A model generated the notes under the pieces. It saw only the letters and a program-made list of their open reading frames with translations, was not told where the DNA came from and did no database searches. A DNA stretch of 64,000 nucleotides, from the NCBI GenBank assembly GCA_963995505.1, contig OZ023185.1:18673691-18737690 (forward strand). The letters are read 5' to 3'. The stretch comes from Hypericum androsaemum (lineage: Eukaryota > Streptophyta > Magnoliopsida > Malpighiales > Hypericaceae). Positions 1 to 11,286 of the stretch are shown here, piece after piece (within the stretch, counting starts at the first letter, position 1; every line of letters begins with the position of its first letter). The translations under genes were made by a program, and so were the position numbers.

Positions 1-532
1 CTGACCGTATTAAAATTCCCTTTTTGCCCCTCTTTAGAGAGAGGAGAGCAGGAGCGAGGAGCAAAAGTGTCGGGGTCCGTTGGATAAGGAGCATAATAAG
101 GCGATCGGTTTCTGACACGTGGAGGGCTCTGAGCCGTTTGTTTGTCGATAAGAATGGAGTGGACGTGGTGTGTTTCAGAGGCGTCGGATTTCCGGAAAGG
201 TGGGGTCGAATGATCTGACGGATTATAAAGTGACACGTGGATTGGAGAATCTTAAGGCGGCTTCGGGGCTTGACCAGGTTCTTGTGGATCGTTGGATGTC
301 GATGAGGTTTTGTACGTGGAGGGATTGTGCGCCGTTGGATGCGGAGTTAGTGGGAGACGATGACCTTGTCTTCGAAAGTGGAGAGGCGATGACTTCGTTA
401 GTGACTCCTCAAAAGAAGACTTTCTTAGTGGAATTTTCCTATCGCCACTCGAGCTAGGCGAGAGACTGAGAGTAGAGTAGATTCGTCTTTTTTTTGGGAG
501 GGATAACAGGCACTTACGTGCGTAAGTATATA
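1..532. other. No supported gene; short open frames only
   Basis: Open frames of 64-95 codons overlap on both strands, but none shows a recognisable domain. Three ACGTG-core motifs occur near 115, 233 and 312, two of them as CACGTGG (G-box/ABRE-like). They could belong to a promoter or leader of a gene outside the window, but nothing here confirms that. Confidence 0.3.
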
Positions 533-1021
533 TCAAGTGGGGAAATTAGAGAATAGTAATAAATCAAGTTCAATCGGGTGAGACTCTACCCAGTTTCTGG
601 GGAGAAGGCGTAATTTAACACACTTACAAAGCCAATCAGCAAGTTGATTCTGTAAACGACTAATTAGAACAACCTTACATAGCGGTAGCAAAAAGAGTTC
701 ATGCCGTATGAAATGAACCGTCGTCCCAAGTTGCAAATCCATAGAGGGAGCAAGATCGGTGGCCAAGACATGTGCAAGTAGACAATTAGTTTCCACAATA
801 GTATTGGCAAGAGAGAAATCAGTCTTCACCAACTGCAAGGTAAAAAGGATAGCGTCCAACTCCGCGGCAAGGGTGGAAGGAGCAGGCTTCACATCAGTCT
901 GACCTCGAAGGAGGAGGCCCGCATCATTCCTAGCAACTGTGGCCACAGCAGCAGGAGAGACATGATCCATCCAACCAGCGTCACAGTTGAACTTCACGAA
1001 GCCATCCAAAGGGCACTCCAT
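533..1021 (-). pseudogene. RNase H-like (RVT_3-type) domain relic
   Basis: The minus-strand frame of 162 codons matches the plant RNase H-like domain that is found alone or at the end of non-LTR retrotransposon proteins. The landmarks are FNCDAG (first catalytic Asp), AAELDAI (catalytic Glu), VETNC, and ADWL near the C-terminus (last Asp). In VETNC the usual third acidic residue (VESD type) is Asn, so catalysis is doubtful. The usual upstream zinc-binding and reverse transcriptase parts are missing, and the start methionine is only the first in the frame. It is most likely a domesticated or decayed LINE-derived fragment. The family assignment is fairly secure; whether it is expressed is unknown. 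Confidence 0.6.
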
Positions 1022-2614
1022 GAAGCCTGTTTAGGTGCAAACAAAGCGTCTGAATTGTAGCCAAAATTTGTAGCCTACAAAAATTTACAGCTGAAATAAG
1101 AAGTCTGCAGGTAGGTAGAAAAAAGATCAGGCGTGACAACATAAAAAAGGAATGAGTTCCTAGCCAATCAAATGTCCCAACATATGTATATGGCAATGAA
1201 AAGGAGATTAAAAGAACAAGGGGTGTGAATAGAAGAGAGGTTATTAAACCAATCACAAAAGTTGAGAACCTATAAAACATCTAAGCGAAAACTAAAAGGA
1301 TTACTAAACCAAGTAGTCCTAGCATGAGGACATCAAAAAGTAAATGTATAATCGATCCGAGAGCAATAAAACATATTTGACACAAAGAAGAAGAGGATAG
1401 GTGTCTTCGCTGCAGATTTTAAGCCGTGGGAAGACCATTCTTGATAGCACTAGGGATGTTAAAGGGTAGGGTAGGGTAAGGTATTGGTAGAATACATATA
1501 CCTTAGTTTTTGAAGTTGGACTTATATTCTACCCTCGATCCTATAATTTTTTTACTGTTAGACCAATACCCTACTCTCCATCAGACCAAGGGTTTGCAAG
1601 GTCTGACCCTTTAACGTTCTTCTTTTGATAATTTTTACACACAATTTAATTTTCATATAAATTTTAAATAAATTCAATACATCTACTATATTACACATCA
1701 ATATTCAATAAAAAAATTAAATAAATATTAAATTTTGTGATTTAATTTAAACGGTGCAATATTCTTCCTTTCAAGTTTTAAGTACATAAATAATTCAACA
1801 AAATAAAAATATAAAAAATTACATTCTAGTGATCCATCCTTCACGATATCTTCTAAGCTAGTTAGGTTTTTAGGTTCTTGTAAGTTAACTAGGGTCTAAA
1901 TAAGATAGGGTCTAAAGTAGGGTAAAATGGTAAGGGTAGGATTGGCATGTTAGTAATTACTAATTATAAACTACTAGTTGAGACTCGAGATTTATGATTG
2001 TCGTTATAATATTTAAAATGTTTTTTTTACAGAAATTAAAGACAATTGTATTACATGTTTGCACGAACTTGATTTTTTTTTAAATGTCATGAGATGAGGT
2101 TGTGTATGATATGCAAATAGTGGTTGTGGTATCTGAAATTTTGATTAGTTGGTGAATATAATTGATTGCATGTTATAGTATTAAGAGTTATCTATAAGAG
2201 AAGGCTGGGGTTATATATTTTAGGTTATACTACATAGTATTCGAATATCTACTAGACTAATCTAAATTCGAATTAAATAAAATATTTAAAAAGTGTCAAA
2301 GTTGTGCCAATAAATATGTATTAGTTTTTTTTAGAAATAATAAATATTTATTAATGATGTGTTCTTATTCATTCAAATTTAAAATTTATTGGTTAAAGTA
2401 GAACAACATTTTTTTTTGAAAATTGAGCAACTACTTATCTTGAAAGTGGAGAATATGACTTGATCCTGAGCCGCCCAAAATGTCCAAGAGTTTAGACAAG
2501 GGAGAACGATTCCAGTGTAGAAGAGCATGTAGACACTAGATATCACCGAAAGTGGCAAGAAATACCATATCCTGAATCTGTAGGGCAAGCGACTAGCAAC
2601 CTATTAAATAAGAG
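1022..2614. other. AT-rich intergenic DNA with a possible hAT-type MITE
   Basis: No gene is visible. Between about 1449 and 1955 the ends read ACTAGGGATG and, on the other strand, ACTAACATGCC, with GGGTAGGGTA-rich DNA inside each end. This resembles plant hAT MITEs, but the terminal repeats match only partly and no 8-bp target duplication was found. The rest is low-complexity AT-rich sequence. Confidence 0.25.
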
Positions 2615-2619
2615 ATAAT

Positions 2620-3507
2620 TGTTGGAAAAAGCTTGAATGAAAATTTAATGCAAAGCTCAAAGTGGAAAGGCCCAAAGTGGGATGCCCAAAAGGGAAAAGG
2701 AAAGTGCAATCTCACTTTGGAAAGTTGTACCAACATTTCCTAGTTTATAAGGAGAAACTCCTTATTGACTAGGAAATGAGTTGACCAAATGGAAGGATAG
2801 CCAACTTGGACCGCGGCGAGGATGGTGCGTAGCACTCGCCCGCGCACGTGCGTGTGCACATAGCGCCTTAGACGCAGGTCGCAATGGGCACTTTGTAGTG
2901 CACTTGGCACGTGCGCATCGTCTGGAGGAGCCTTAAGTATTTTGCCCGAGTCCGGAGAGAGCTGCGTAGCTACCGAAGATGCACGAAGGGCTGGAACATC
3001 CTGGAGACTTTCAGACGGTCGAAGACTTGCGAGATCCCTCGTGAAGGAGTGCCAGCATAGTCTGGGCGCACCTGGAAGAATCTAGAATACCACCGAAGGG
3101 CCACGAGCGCAGCCAGTCAGCCTGCTGGCCGAACGGACGCGCCCCTTCGGAGTGCCTGCCTGCCACTCTTCCAACGCCTATAAATAGGCCTCTCTCCCTC
3201 ATTTGCACACCATCCCAGCAGCAAGTGCATTCCATAAGCATTGTTGTCTTCTCCTCTCCCCCCGTTCTTCACTTACAAATAGTCCGTCCGAAAGTTCTGG
3301 GTATATAAAGCTTTGCCCGAAAGTTTCGAGATACGTGTGCAACATTCTTGGAAACGCCCGAACAGTCGTTGTATCTTGGGGACGATTGCCGTAGCCCGTA
3401 CCGCACTGAAATATATGGGGCAATCTCGTCTTACGAAGAAAGTGTCCAACACTTGTCTCGACTGCCGTAGATCCTAATCAAGTACACCGAATCCTCCGAT
3501 AATAACA
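2620..3507 (+). repeat. Copia 5' LTR (888 bp)
   Basis: Starts TGTTGGAAAA and ends with AACA. Two TATA-like boxes are visible, CTATAAATAGG near 3178 and GTATATAAAG near 3301, either of which could drive the element transcript. It is 87 bp shorter than the 3' LTR because of indels; one lies in the CG-repeat segment and another in a GCACGAAGGGCTGG-containing segment. Confidence 0.9.
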
Positions 3508-3523
3508 ATCGTAAGACGAGATT
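3422..3523. repeat. Perfect 15-bp inverted repeat spanning U5 and the primer-site position
   Basis: The 15 bases at 3422-3436 (inside the 5' LTR) are the exact reverse complement of 3509-3523, which begin two bases after the LTR end where the minus-strand primer binding site should lie. The 3' LTR keeps 14 of the 15 bases at 8873-8887. The usual plant Copia site TGGTATCAGAGC is absent. The complementarity could form a 15-bp stem with a 72-nt loop in the element RNA. A role in priming is inference only. Confidence 0.8.
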
Positions 3524-3536
3524 CGTGTACTTGAAG

Positions 3537-6500
3537 ATGGCATCGTCAAGCACCGTAGCACTGACAACGGTACCAGGAACTGTCCATGCCGAAAGACCAG
3601 CGAAATTCAATGGTACCGAGTTCAAGAGGTGGCAACAGAAGATGACGTTCTATCTAACCACGCTCAACCTAGTTCAGTTCCTGAAAGAGGAAGCACCGAA
3701 GATAGCGGAAAATGAGATGGATCAACAGAAGATCAACGCTCTCGACGCGTGGAATCACAGCGACTTCCTGTGCCAGAACTACGTCCTGAATAGACTAGAC
3801 GACATGCTCTACAACATCTATGCGGTAACCAAGACCGCTAAGGAGCTGTGGAGTTCACTCGAGAAGAAGTACAAAACGGAGGATGCCAGGACGAAGAAAT
3901 TTATCGTCGGACGATTCCTCGACTTCAAGATGGTGGACTCCAAGAAGGTCATCGACCAAGTGAAGGAGTTACAGCTAATCCTTCACGAGATCCAAGCCGA
4001 AGGGATGTAACTCAGCGAGTCCTTCCAAGTAGCTGCGATGATCGAGAAGCTCCCCCCACTCTGGAAGGACTTCAAGAGCTACCTCAAGCACAAGAGGAAG
4101 GACATGGGCCTAGAAGACCTGATAGTGAGACTTAGGATCGAGAAAGATAACCGAAAGTCCAAAGTCAAGCAAGGCAAGGCCAACTCTGAGACCACCGTGC
4201 ACCTCGTCGAGGGAAAAGGTGGCAAGAAGAGAAAGAAGTCCGGGGATAAGCAGGAGAAGCAAGAGCCCAAGAAGAAAAAGAACAAGAAGATCAAGGGCGA
4301 CTGCTACAACTGCGGTAAACCCGATCACATGGCTAAGAACTATCGCCAGCCGAAGAAGAACGACCAAGGAAAGGCTAACCTGGCTGAAGACTCGTCCAAA
4401 ATAGATCTGTCAGCCGTGGTGTTTGAAGCCAACCTGGTGGACAATCCGAGAGAGTGATTCGTGGATACAGGAGCTACCCGCCATGTCTGCTCGGACAAGG
4501 AGATGTTCTCGAACTATATTCCGATCACCGGCCGAAAGCTGTTCATGAAAAACTTTGCAACGTCCAAGATCGTCGCTCTGGGTAAGGTGGTTCTGAAGCT
4601 GACCTCAGGAAAGGAGCTGACCCTCAAGGATGTGCTGTATGTCCCGGACATCCGCAAGAACTTAGTTTCTGGCTCACTGTTAAGCAAAGCTGGTCTTAAG
4701 CTTGTATTTGAGGCTGATAAGTTTGTACTGACCAGAGCGGGTTAATTCATAAGAAAGGGTTATCTAGAAAAGGGGTTGTTTAAGATGAATGTAATAACTG
4801 TACATCGCACCTTTAACAGTAAAAATAAAGTTAACACTTCTTCTTACTTGGCCGAGTGTTCTAATTTATGGCATGGTAGATTAGGACACGTAAATTCAAA
4901 CTCGCTAAGAAAGTTAGTAAGTTTAAATTTATTACCGAATCTAGTGTTCAACCCATCCGATAAATGTGAAGTATGTGTGGAGGCTAAAATGACCAAAGCA
5001 CCTTTCCATTCGGTAGAAAGAAGTACTACGCCTTTAGAGTTGATTCATACGGACACTTGCGATATGAAACACGTGCAAACTCAAGGCAGAAAGAAATACT
5101 TCATCAAATTTATCGATGACTGCACGAGATATTGTTACGTATATCTCCTAAAGGGCAAAGACGAAGCTCTTGATGCCTTTAAGAGATATAAGAATGAGGT
5201 TGAAAATCAACTCAGCGTGAAAATCAAAATGATCCGAAGTGATCGAGGGAGAGAATATGTAGCTCCGTTTGATGAACTCTGTCAAGAACATGGCATTATT
5301 CATCAGACGACTGCTCTATACTCACCTCAATCGAATGGCATAGCTGAACACAAAAATCGAACTCTTAAGGAGATGATGAACGCTATGTTGAGTAGCTCGG
5401 GCTTACCCCAGAACATGTGGGGGGAAGCTGTGCTCTCAGTTAACCATATTCTAAACAAGTTGCCACATAAGAAAAGGGATAAAACTCTATATGAACTATG
5501 GAAAGGAAGGAAGCCTTCCTACGGTTACCTTAAAGTGTGGGGGTACCTAGCAAAGGTCGAAGTATCTAAGCTTAAGCAGGTGAGAATAGGACCTAAGACC
5601 ATTGATTGCATCTTTATCGGATATGTGCAAAATAGTAATGCTTATCAATTTTTGGTGCATAAATCTAAAAACTCTAAGATAAACGCGAGAATGGTTATAG
5701 AATAAAGGAACGCAACGTTCTTTGAGAATAGCTTCCTAATAAGGAAAAAAAAAGAAAGAAGTCCAAAGAAAAGAGCTCACGAGACTACGCAAGGGTCAAA
5801 TCAGCAAGATGATGAACCTAGACGCAGTAAACGGACGAAGGTAACCAAATTCTTTGGTCCGAATTATCTAACCTATGTGTTAGAAGATGAACCCAGGACA
5901 ATCCAAGAGGAATTGTCCAGTCCAGATGCTCCTCTCTGGAAGGAAGCTATCAATAGTGAGATAGAATCCATTATGCAAAACCACACATGGGAAATCGTAG
6001 ATCTCCCACCGGGCTGCAAACCTTTGGGATGCAGGTGGATCCTAAAAAAGAAATACAAAGCTGATGGATCAATCGACAAATACAAAGCTCGATTGGTAGC
6101 TAAGGGGTTCAAACAGAAGGAGGGACATAATTTCTTTGACACGTATTCACCGGTCACAAGAATCACATCAATTAGAGTACTCATAGCTGTTGCGGCACTC
6201 TATAACCTCGAGATCCACCAAATAGACGTAAAAATAGCTTTCCTAAATGGAGAACTGGAAGAGAAGATATACATGGAGCAACCTGAAAGGTTTGTGGCTC
6301 CCGGTCAAGAGCATAAAGTGTGTCGGCTAGTCAAGTCACTATACGAGCTAAAACAAGCGCTGAAACAGTGGCACGAGAAATTTGACAGGACAATGCTGTC
6401 GAATAGATTTAAGATCAATGAGTGCGATAAATGTGTTTACATTAAGGGCACACCTGAAGCTTACGTAATTGTATGTCTCTACGTAGATGACTTACTAATT

Positions 6501-7430
6501 ATGGGAAGCAATAAAGAGGTTATTGTGAAAACTAAGAACATGTTAAAGGACCACTTTGACATGAAAGATATGGGTTTGACAGACGTCATACTAGGAATAA
6601 AAATCTCTAGGAAAGTTGATGAAATTATCTTGACGCAATCCCACTACGTGGAAAGCGTGCTCAAGAAATTTGAAGCTTTTGACAAACCTCCGGTTAAGAC
6701 TCCAGTAGATTTGAATCTACACTTAGCCAAGAATCGAGGGGAGCCAGTATCTCAACTGAGGTATATACAAATTATCGGGAGCTTGATGTATTTAACAAAC
6801 TGCACACGTCCCGATATTGTGTACTCAGTTAGTAAGCTTAGTAGATTCACAAGTAATCCAGGGAAGGATCACTGGCTAGCTCTGGAAAGGGTTTTACGGT
6901 ATTTAAAATATACCATAAACTATGGCATACATTATGCTGAATATTCAGCTGTATTAGAAGGATACAGTGACGCAAACTGGATATCAGACACTAAGGACTC
7001 CAAATCTATGAGTGGATACGTATTCACCATAGGAGGAGGAGCTGTGTCTTGGAAGTCCTTTAAACAAACATGCATAGCTCGATCCACCATGGAGTCAGAA
7101 TTTATAGCACTAGACAAAGCTAGGGAAGAAGCTGAATGGCTCAGAAACTTCCTAGAGGATATTTCGTGCTGGAGCAAACTGGTGCCTCCCGTATTGATAC
7201 ATTGTGATAGCATGTCTGCAATCGGGAGAGCACAAAGTACAATGTACAATGGAAAGTCTCGACATATCCATCGGAGACACAATACTGTTAGACAATTGAT
7301 CTCTAGTGGGGTGATCACCATTAATTACGTAAAGTCCACGGACAACTTAGCTGATCCTTTTACGAAAGGAATCAATAGAGATCAAATGTACAACGCAGTA
7401 AGGGAAATGGGATTAAAATCCACACACTAA
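3537..7430 (+). pseudogene. Copia gag-pol polyprotein, one frame with four in-frame stops
   Basis: The gag ATG is at 3537. The frame continues unbroken in phase to the stop at 7428-7430, interrupted only by TAA 4008, TGA 4455, TAA 4743 and TAA 5703; no frameshift is needed. In order: a UBN2-type gag domain; a zinc knuckle near 4300-4350 (CYNC...H...) whose last Cys is replaced by Tyr; aspartic protease with DTGA right after the second stop; GAG-pre-integrase (LWHGRLGH); integrase with its D, D and E residues (HTDT, RSDRG, NGIAEH); reverse transcriptase with YVDD near 6482; RNase H with SDANW and ESEF. The coding DNA is otherwise well kept. The element cannot make a full polyprotein as it stands. 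Confidence 0.93.
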
Positions 7431-7983
7431 AGAACGTCCATAGCGGCAACTCAACCATGATGAGTGGAGATCCCACAAACTTGGTTCAATGAGACAACTA
7501 AGTTATGGAGGGTTCAGTTAATCACCTGAAACCTATCTCATTCTCAGAAGCTGCCCAGGTGTTAACCTCCAGAGGTGTGGTGAGGTGTGGTAAGGTTAAA
7601 CATTATGCTTTTAATGATTCTTATACCTTGATAAAGGTGGAGTATGGCAGGATACTCCTGATAGGAGATCACCTATGTAAGTGTGAAGTGAGGCCGCTTC
7701 AAATGGGAAAAATACTTATGAATCCAAGATACGGTCCATGGCCGAAACGGACACAACATGAGAACCCAATTATACTAGAGTTATTATTGTGTAAATATTA
7801 TTGTCTTGGTTTACGCCAAAAGCTGACGGTTCAAGACATCACGTTCACCGAGCAGCGAGTAAATCCGATAACATATTACTAGAGAATGTTCAAAGCCACA
7901 AGCTACCTGTCTCGATGCAATAATAACACGTCAAAATTTTTGATTAGAGTCTGCATGCATTGATCATCATTCATGTGGGGGAT
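7431..7983 (+). other. Copia 3' untranslated region and polypurine tract
   Basis: This lies between the gag-pol stop and the 3' LTR. It holds a 125-codon open frame (7505-7882) with no recognised domain, which I read as non-coding leader of the LTR. The polypurine tract GTGGGGGA ends just before 7984. Confidence 0.6.
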
Positions 7984-8958
7984 TGTTGGAAAAAGCTTGA
8001 ATGAAAATTCAATGCAAAGCCCAAAGTAGAAAGGCCCAAAGTGGGAGGCCCAAAAGGAAAAAGAAAAGTGCAATCCCACATTGGAAAGTGGCACCAATAT
8101 TTTCTAGTTTATAAGGAGAAACTCCTTATTGACTAGGAAATGAGTTGACCAAATGGAAGGATAGCCAACTCGCACCGCGGCGAGGATGGTGCATAGCACG
8201 AGCACGAGCACGCGTCCGCACACACGCACGTGCGTGTGCGTGTGCGTGTGCGCATGGCGCATTGGACGCAGGTCGCAATGGGCACTTTGTGGCGCACTTG
8301 GCACTTCGTACGTGCGCATCGTCGCAAGGAACTAGAGGAACCTTAAGTATTTTTCCCGAGTCCGGAGAGAGCTGCGTAGCTATCGAAGTGACGAGGGGCT
8401 GCTAGCGCCTTCCAGGATGGCCACCGAAGAGGCACGAAGGGCTGGAATGTCCTGGAGACTTCCAGATGGCCGAAGGGTTACGAGATCCCTCGTGAAGGAG
8501 TGCCAGCATAGTCTGGGCACACCTGGAAGAATCCAGAATGCCACCGAAGGGCCACGAGCGTAGCCAGCCAACCTGCTGGCCGAACGGATGCGCCCCTTCA
8601 GAGTGCCTGCCTGCCACTCTTCCAGCGCCTATAAATAGGCCTCTCCCCCTCATTTGCACACCATCTCAGCAGCAAGTGCATTCCATAAGCATTGTTGTCT
8701 TCTCCTCTCCCCCCGTTCTTTACTTACAAATAGTCTGTCCAAAAGTTCTGGGTATATAAGGGTTTGCCCGAAAATTTTGAGATACGTGTGCAATGTTCTT
8801 TGAAATGCCCGAACAGTCGTTGTATCTTGGGGACGATTGCCGTAGCCCGTACCGCACTAAAATATACGGGGCAATCTCGTCTTACGGAGAAAGTGTCCAA
8901 CACTTGCCTCGACTGCCGTAGATCCTAATCAAGTACACCGAACCCTCCGATAACAACA
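7984..8958 (+). repeat. Copia 3' LTR (975 bp)
   Basis: Starts TGTTGGAAAA and ends GATAACAACA, followed by the target duplication ataat. Compared with the 5' LTR it has a longer CACG/TGTGCG alternating segment near 8200-8260 and an extra segment near 8400-8440. TATA-like boxes are conserved at CTATAAATAGG (near 8628) and GTATATAAGG (near 8752). Confidence 0.9.
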
Positions 8959-8969
8959 ATAATTACATA

Positions 8970-10056
8970 CAGTACTTTAGGGTATAGTCAAATAGACTTT
9001 GAGGACCTTGTAGTTTTCTTACTAATTGCTGAGCCCCTGTAGTTTGGCCACTATTATACATTTTGGTCCCTGTCGCCAGAATCAGTAATTTTTCTGGCGA
9101 ACTTCCCACATGAAATGTCTAAAATGTCCCTAGGCCCTAAAACTCAAACTAAAGCTAATCCAATTACTCGCAAAGCAAGAATTCACAAGAAAACCCTAAA
9201 ACTCACTGATTAAAAAAGCCAAATTCAAAAAATTTTAAAAATAGAGCTATATAAGCTAAAATCTTTTGATCTAATTATAAAATCTCAAAATTTAGTAAGA
9301 TCGACGAGCTTCAACATGCTCACGAGCTAGCTAATACAAATCGATAGACACCGGAGCCCTAGAATTCAGAATCAGATCAGAGAAAATGCAAGAACAATTT
9401 ATAAAGCGACGGTGGTTACCTCATTGAAAAAGCAAGCTCCGAAATCGGAACGGTGCTAACACGAAGTAGAAAATAAAATAAAGAAACGTGACGGTTCGGA
9501 CCATGTAGGTAAGCTCCGTAGGTGACGTCACCAAGGACGAAGCAGTGGGTGACACCGACGAAGGAGGTGAAGATGTCGGAGAGGACGAGGGAATACATGA
9601 GGAGGCCCTCGGGGAGCTGGAGGGCCAAACACACTTGTGGACCTTGAAGCTGTAGTTCGCCAGGAGGAGGGAAACGACGGCATTTAGGGTCGGGTCTTTC
9701 AGGATGGGCTCTGGGATTTGGCTCTTCACAAACCACTTCAGTTTTGGCTTCGGCATGGCGGTTGCGAGGGACACGGCGTCGTTTGGAGAGGCCATGGTGC
9801 GTACGAATTTTGGGGAGGTTTTTGAATTATGATTTTTGTGGAGTATCAATGGCGGAGGAGAAGGTAAAGGGAAGTTGGTGAAAATGGGCCTAAGGGTATT
9901 TTAGACATTTCAGGTAGGGAGCCAGCCGAAAAAATTATCGATTCTGGTTACAAGGACCGAAATGTATAATAGTAGCCAAACTACAGAGGCTCAATAATTA
10001 GTAAAAAAATTACAAAATCCTCAAAATCTATTTGACTATACCGTAGGATCCCCTGA
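8970..10056. mobile_element. Mutator-like (Pack-MULE type) element carrying a DPH1 fragment
   Basis: Roughly 150 bp at each end are inverted copies: GGTATAGTCAAATAGA, then TTACTAATTGCTGAGCC, CTGTAGTTTGG and ACTATTATACATTT near 8981-9075 reappear on the other strand near 9900-10042. The outermost bases are diverged, so the exact ends and the target duplication are unclear; TAATTA occurs outside both ends. No transposase is present. Between the inverted repeats lies a piece of the DPH1 gene. The Copia insertion lies almost at the left end. Confidence 0.75.
9512..9795 (-). pseudogene. DPH1: Captured 5' fragment of DPH1 (diphthamide biosynthesis), frameshifted
   Basis: DPH1 is the radical-SAM 3-amino-3-carboxypropyl transferase subunit that starts diphthamide formation on elongation factor 2. 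On the minus strand from ATG 9795, the frame reads KLKWFVKSQIPEPILKDP and then NYSFKVHKCVW. About ten codons expected after that are missing. The homology then resumes in another frame as ALQLPEGLLMYSLVLSDI and FVLGDVTYGA, ending near 9512 just before the expected Cys-Cys of the iron-sulfur site. The fragment is therefore exon-1-like, deleted and frameshifted near 9626, and cannot encode an enzyme. It lies between long inverted repeats, which indicates transposon capture of a host gene piece. Confidence 0.85.
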
Positions 10057-10074
10057 GTAATTATCTCATTAAAT

Positions 10075-11286
10075 AATTATGAAGGCGACCACGGAGGCAA
10101 ATTTTTGTTTGAGCGTCGCAGGGACATGGGCTTTTCTAACTGGTCTTAATATGGGACGACATGGTCAACTGTGTGTATTGGACCCACCAAGATTAGTGTC
10201 AGTGGCTAAAGCACTTTCTCTTCTTTTTTAAAAAATTCCTTTGACGTCCACACCTTTGGTTTAAATTAAGATTAGAAGAGTAAGGGGATTTGAGAAACTT
10301 TGGTCCTTGATGTCCTCTTACCAAAATTTCCAAAAAAGTTAAATTACCAGTACAAAAATGATGACGATTTGATAGAAGTGTAAAGTTCAAATGTGTAATT
10401 GTTGTTGTAAAAATTTAAAACGATGAAGCCAATGAACACGATCCAGTTCCAATCTTTTATTTCTGTAATCTATTGGTAGGAATTTCATAAAGAATTAAAA
10501 TATTAAAATATATTTACTTTAACTCTTAACTTCTTCTTTTTTTTAGAATTGACTCTTAACAATTAGACAAGTATTGTTATCGCACCGATAAAGCATATAT
10601 GAGGGAATACAACACTAGTTTGTAAAATTTTACCAATTAGAGAATTCTGAACTAAATTAGTCAAGGTCTTAGGAAAGATTGTGGCATGTTTGGTGAAATA
10701 GATGGGAAGCTGATAGAAGAATAGAAAATAGATTTATTTTAAAAATAGAAAACATAATGGATAATATTTTTTGGCTGATATCATCCGGTACTAACGCTCA
10801 TCAACTAATATAAATTTGTGTCGAGTATAACATTTAAATGGTGGCAAAAAATTTCATTTGTTGTTGCATAGTGGATAAATATGAACAAAGTTAAAGAGGA
10901 AATCAATAGACAGGAAACAAGTGAGCAAACAATCAGCCATGGGCCATGGCCTTTAAGCTTTTAATACTTTATTGGTGCATCAAAGAGAAAACAAAGGCCA
11001 TATACAAGTGCTTTAATAGGGAATCCAAAGCCTCTAAACCCTGCTTTATAATGATGATACATCAACGATGAGTCTCTCTCTTCAAGAACTTAATTTCTCT
11101 GTTTGGAGAAGACATTAGTCCTGATCAATTCATACACTTGGGAAAGAAACAAAGCAGGAGATAGACAATTATTAGAATAATTAAGACTTATCCTCTAGGC
11201 TCTAACCAAGAGCTCAACTCTTGCAAAATCCAAAAAGGATCAAAAACTATAAGAAAGGGAGACTTGAGAAAAAAAAGTATAATTAG
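10075..11286. other. Intergenic AT-rich DNA
   Basis: No gene, RNA or clear repeat was recognised. The last 250 bases are probably the 3' flank of the minus-strand gene that follows. Confidence 0.3.

Larger units (their letters stand above)
2620..8958 (+). mobile_element. Ty1/Copia LTR retrotransposon, full length, coding frame broken by stops
   Basis: The element has two LTRs (2620-3507 and 7984-8958) that begin TGTTGG and end AACA/ACAACA. It is flanked by a perfect 5-bp target duplication, ataat, at 2615-2619 and 8959-8963. A purine tract (GTGGGGGA) directly precedes the 3' LTR. The internal region holds gag, protease, integrase, reverse transcriptase and RNase H in that order, which is the Copia order. 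One continuous frame covers all of it but carries four nonsense codons. The leader from LTR end to gag ATG is only 29 nt and contains no tRNA-Met-type primer site (see the inverted repeat entry). The LTRs differ by several indels, so the insertion is not recent. Confidence 0.95.

Noticed and set aside
1460..1480. GGGTAGGGTAGGGTAAGG as an interstitial telomere repeat
   Set aside because: The plant telomere unit is TTTAGGG; this is GGGTA repeats, typical of hAT-type MITE ends.
7505..7882. 125-codon frame after the Copia pol
   Set aside because: It lies in the 3' untranslated part of the element; there is no env-like signal peptide, membrane helix or known domain.
8200..8260. CG/TG alternating segment that could be called a CRISPR-like or Z-DNA repeat
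   Set aside because: It is a simple microsatellite within the Copia LTR, different in length in the other LTR, with no spacer structure.
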